Source: Bacillota bacterium
GTDB lineage: Bacteria > Bacillota > Clostridia > Lachnospirales > WQUN01
Assembly (NCBI GenBank): GCA_009778185.1
Contig: WRKG01000292.1
Coordinates: forward strand, 1 to 32,238
Length of the DNA stretch: 32,238 bases
Direction: 5' to 3'
Made by a program: the position numbers and the translations under genes. This document shows, piece by piece, positions 30,551 through 32,238 of this stretch (position 1 is its first letter; the number at the start of each line of letters is the position of its first letter). The notes under the pieces are model-generated. The model ran no database searches and was not told the origin of the DNA. It was given only the letters and a program-made list of their open reading frames with translations.

Positions 30551-31267
30551 TCACTTTACCCTTGACAAAATTCTAACATTAAAATTTCTATCAAAACAAA
30601 ATTGCGCAACTTGCATCAACCTACTAACAACCTCAAAATCTACGGTAAACAAAAAAGCCTGGCTTAAATCTTCCGTTAAAATATAGTTGACTGCATATCG
30701 TACATTTTGCGATATTTCCAAGTGGTCATTTTTTACCTTTGGCTTGCAATCATTGCAAATTATGCCCTCTTTGCAAAAAAAAGAGTTCACATTTTTATTA
30801 GCACAAATACAACAATGTCCCATTTCGGGAGCAACCCCGTTATTTAGCAAAAATCTCAATACAAAAACTGCGACCGCTTGTAAACCTAAATTTTTATTTA
30901 TATGTTGCAAGGTTTTCAATGTCAACTGCAAATTTTCGTTGCTTTCGGTGCGGTTTGGGATAACTTTTTCGCATATTTCCAAAATATATTGGGCGTAACA
31001 AAGGCTTTCGTAACTTTGACCAATCTCGTAAAAACCTGCTAAAATGTCCGCTTGCGTCATTGAGAAAAACTGGTTGCCTTCTGCGACAACATAATCGGCA
31101 TAAGTTAGCAGTTGCGAAGCCGCCAAAAACTTGCTTTTTGCCTTTCTTGCACCTTTTGCGTACACAAAAATAATGCCAATATCTTTGCAGAATATGGTCA
31201 ACCGTTTATCGGATTCGCCGATGGGCAACTCGCGCATAACAAGCCCTCTAATTTGCAGAGTTTTCAT
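30551..31267 (-). CDS. recO: DNA repair protein RecO
   Basis: RecFOR pathway mediator that helps load RecA onto SSB-coated DNA. Encodes 238 aa. The N-terminal OB fold begins MKTLQIRGLVMRELPIGESDK, typical of RecO. The C-terminal region has the zinc-finger cysteines in GHCCICANKNVNSFFC and IICNDC. The ATG overlaps the era stop by 4 nt. Gene order era-recO is common in Firmicutes. Confidence 0.95.
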   Translation of the reverse strand: MKTLQIRGLVMRELPIGESDKRLTIFCKDIGIIFVYAKGARKAKSKFLAASQLLTYADYVVAEGNQFFSMTQADILAGFYEIGQSYESLCYAQYILEICEKVIPNRTESNENLQLTLKTLQHINKNLGLQAVAVFVLRFLLNNGVAPEMGHCCICANKNVNSFFCKEGIICNDCKPKVKNDHLEISQNVRYAVNYILTEDLSQAFLFTVDFEVVSRLMQVAQFCFDRNFNVRILSRVK

Positions 31268-32163
31268 AATTCGCGCGAGTCGTAACCCAAATTACGCAAC
31301 ATTAAATCGTTGTCGCGCCAGTGCTTGCGAACTTTTACCCAAATTTGCAAATTTAGGGGCGTATCTAGCAACCGCTCTATATCTTTGCGAGCGGCTGAAC
31401 CAATTTTTTTGAGCATTTCGCCACCTTTACCAATTATTATCGCCTTGTGAGATTCCCGTTCGCAATATATGGTTGCCTCTGTGTCAACTAAATTTCGCTT
31501 GGTGCGTTTTTTCATTTTGGATATTTCCACCGCAATACCGTGAGGAATCTCCTCCTGCAAAAAGGTCAATGCCTTTTCGCGTATCATTTCGGCGGCAATT
31601 TGGCGTTCTGGCTGATCGGTTATCATATCGTCAGGAAAATACTTCGGTCCAGTTGGCAAATATTTAGTTGCCGTTTGCAACAATTCGGCTAAATTATCCT
31701 GTTTGAGAGCGGAAATTGGCACAATATCGCAAAAGTCAAATCGTTTAGAGTACGCATCAATCGTAAGCAAAATATCGGGCTTTTTGACCGTATCCGATTT
31801 ATTTATTACCAAAATTACTTTAGAATTTTTGTCTAATATCGACAAAATAAATTCGTCAGCAGTCGGTATTTTTTCGGTTGGCTGTACAAGATACAGTATA
31901 ACATCAACGCCATTCAAAGAATTTTTAGCACTTTTTACCATATAATCTCCCAACTTGGTTTTGGGATTATGCAAACCAGGAGTATCTATAAAAACAATTT
32001 GGAAATCCTCTTCCGTTAAAATGCTGCGTATTTTGTTGCGCGTGGTTTGCGGACGATTTGAAACTATAGCAATTTTTTCGCCCACAAACGCATTCATTAA
32101 CGTGGATTTTCCCACATTTGGGCAACCTATCAACGATATAAAGCCCGATTTATACTTTTCCAA
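31264..32163 (-). CDS. era: GTPase Era
   Basis: Essential GTPase for 16S rRNA maturation and 30S assembly. Encodes 299 aa. GTPase motifs: GCPNVGKST (residues 13-21; usually GRPNVGKST), DTPGLHNPK, NKSD and SALKQ. The C-terminal KH domain includes KAIIIGKGGEMLKKIG. The start is a TTG at 32163 with AAAGGGG about 9 nt upstream; no ATG lies nearby. It overlaps recO by 4 nt. Confidence 0.97.
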   Translation of the reverse strand: MEKYKSGFISLIGCPNVGKSTLMNAFVGEKIAIVSNRPQTTRNKIRSILTEEDFQIVFIDTPGLHNPKTKLGDYMVKSAKNSLNGVDVILYLVQPTEKIPTADEFILSILDKNSKVILVINKSDTVKKPDILLTIDAYSKRFDFCDIVPISALKQDNLAELLQTATKYLPTGPKYFPDDMITDQPERQIAAEMIREKALTFLQEEIPHGIAVEISKMKKRTKRNLVDTEATIYCERESHKAIIIGKGGEMLKKIGSAARKDIERLLDTPLNLQIWVKVRKHWRDNDLMLRNLGYDSREL

Positions 32164-32200
32164 AAAATGTTATCCCCTTTCTATTGCAAGATAAAACCGT

Positions 32201-32238
32201 GGGGCGCCCGCCTGCCGGCGGACAGGCCGCCCCCCGCC
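32201..32238. repeat. family B palindrome inside GGGGCG...CGCCCC arms, at window edge
   Basis: The reverse complement of 32207-32226 matches the family B unit at 4465 with one mismatch. It is flanked by GGGGCG on the left and CCGCCCC on the right, reminiscent of the nested arrangement at 6574-6618. It is cut by the end of the window. Confidence 0.6.

Noticed and set aside
4388-32238. Insertion sequences carrying a transposase
   Set aside because: No transposase, integrase or recombinase gene was found anywhere in the window; the palindromes are non-coding.

Overview
The window looks like a low-GC Gram-positive anaerobe of the Clostridia type. The evidence is purine-rich AGGAGG-type ribosome binding sites before most genes, frequent TTG starts, the fatty acid gene order fabD-fabG-fabF-accB-fabZ-accC-accD, an era-recO pair, and fibre-degrading enzymes (a GH10 xylanase and a GH18 glycosidase) that fit a gut or plant-litter lifestyle. 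No species can be named from the sequence alone.

Layout. (1) 1-7743: type II fatty acid synthesis and acetyl-CoA carboxylase genes on the + strand, closed by a clear terminator. A small acidic protein and a membrane methyltransferase are inserted, and accA does not follow accD. (2) 7744-8283: AT-rich non-coding DNA ending in a promoter-like region whose spacer is a run of 13 TA units. (3) 8284-14074: an AT-richer accessory locus made of a helical-domain/zinc-ribbon fusion, a helical protein of unknown family, three stand-alone zinc-ribbon paralogues, a CDC48-like double AAA protein with a degenerate second ATPase domain, three tiny membrane peptides (two sharing a duplicated segment) and an 80-residue protein built of 16-residue repeats. 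This is the best candidate for an undescribed system. (4) 14232-15206: GH18 glycosidase without a signal peptide. (5) 15575-19256, minus strand: an HD-GYP response regulator and a soluble hybrid histidine kinase, a likely cyclic-di-GMP signalling pair. (6) 19687-21760: a GNAT acetyltransferase and a threonine aldolase. (7) 21975-25596: a membrane-anchored GH10 xylanase followed by a Doc-type toxin-antitoxin pair, a Uma2-family nuclease-like protein and a DUF1902-like protein. (8) 25651-28241: argG-argH. (9) 28250-30466: a tRNA-like 59-nt element, then an AAA ATPase plus a small PD-(D/E)XK-like protein (defence-like), followed by a broken C5 cytosine methyltransferase. (10) 30551-32163, minus strand: era and recO.

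Intergenic regions carry a family of short palindromes (a GGGCGGA...TCCGCCC stem, usually with a GTAGG/CCTAC flank). I find eight copies, two of them as head-to-head inverted pairs. A second GC-rich palindrome family occurs three times, and one copy sits inside a copy of the first family. Three imperfect 43-nt tandem repeats and four 15-nt tandem repeats lie next to such palindromes.

How it fits together: regions 1, 8 and 10 are housekeeping. Regions 3, 7 and 9 are accessory modules with conflict or stress-response character placed between them. Functions for regions 3 and 9 are inference from domain content.
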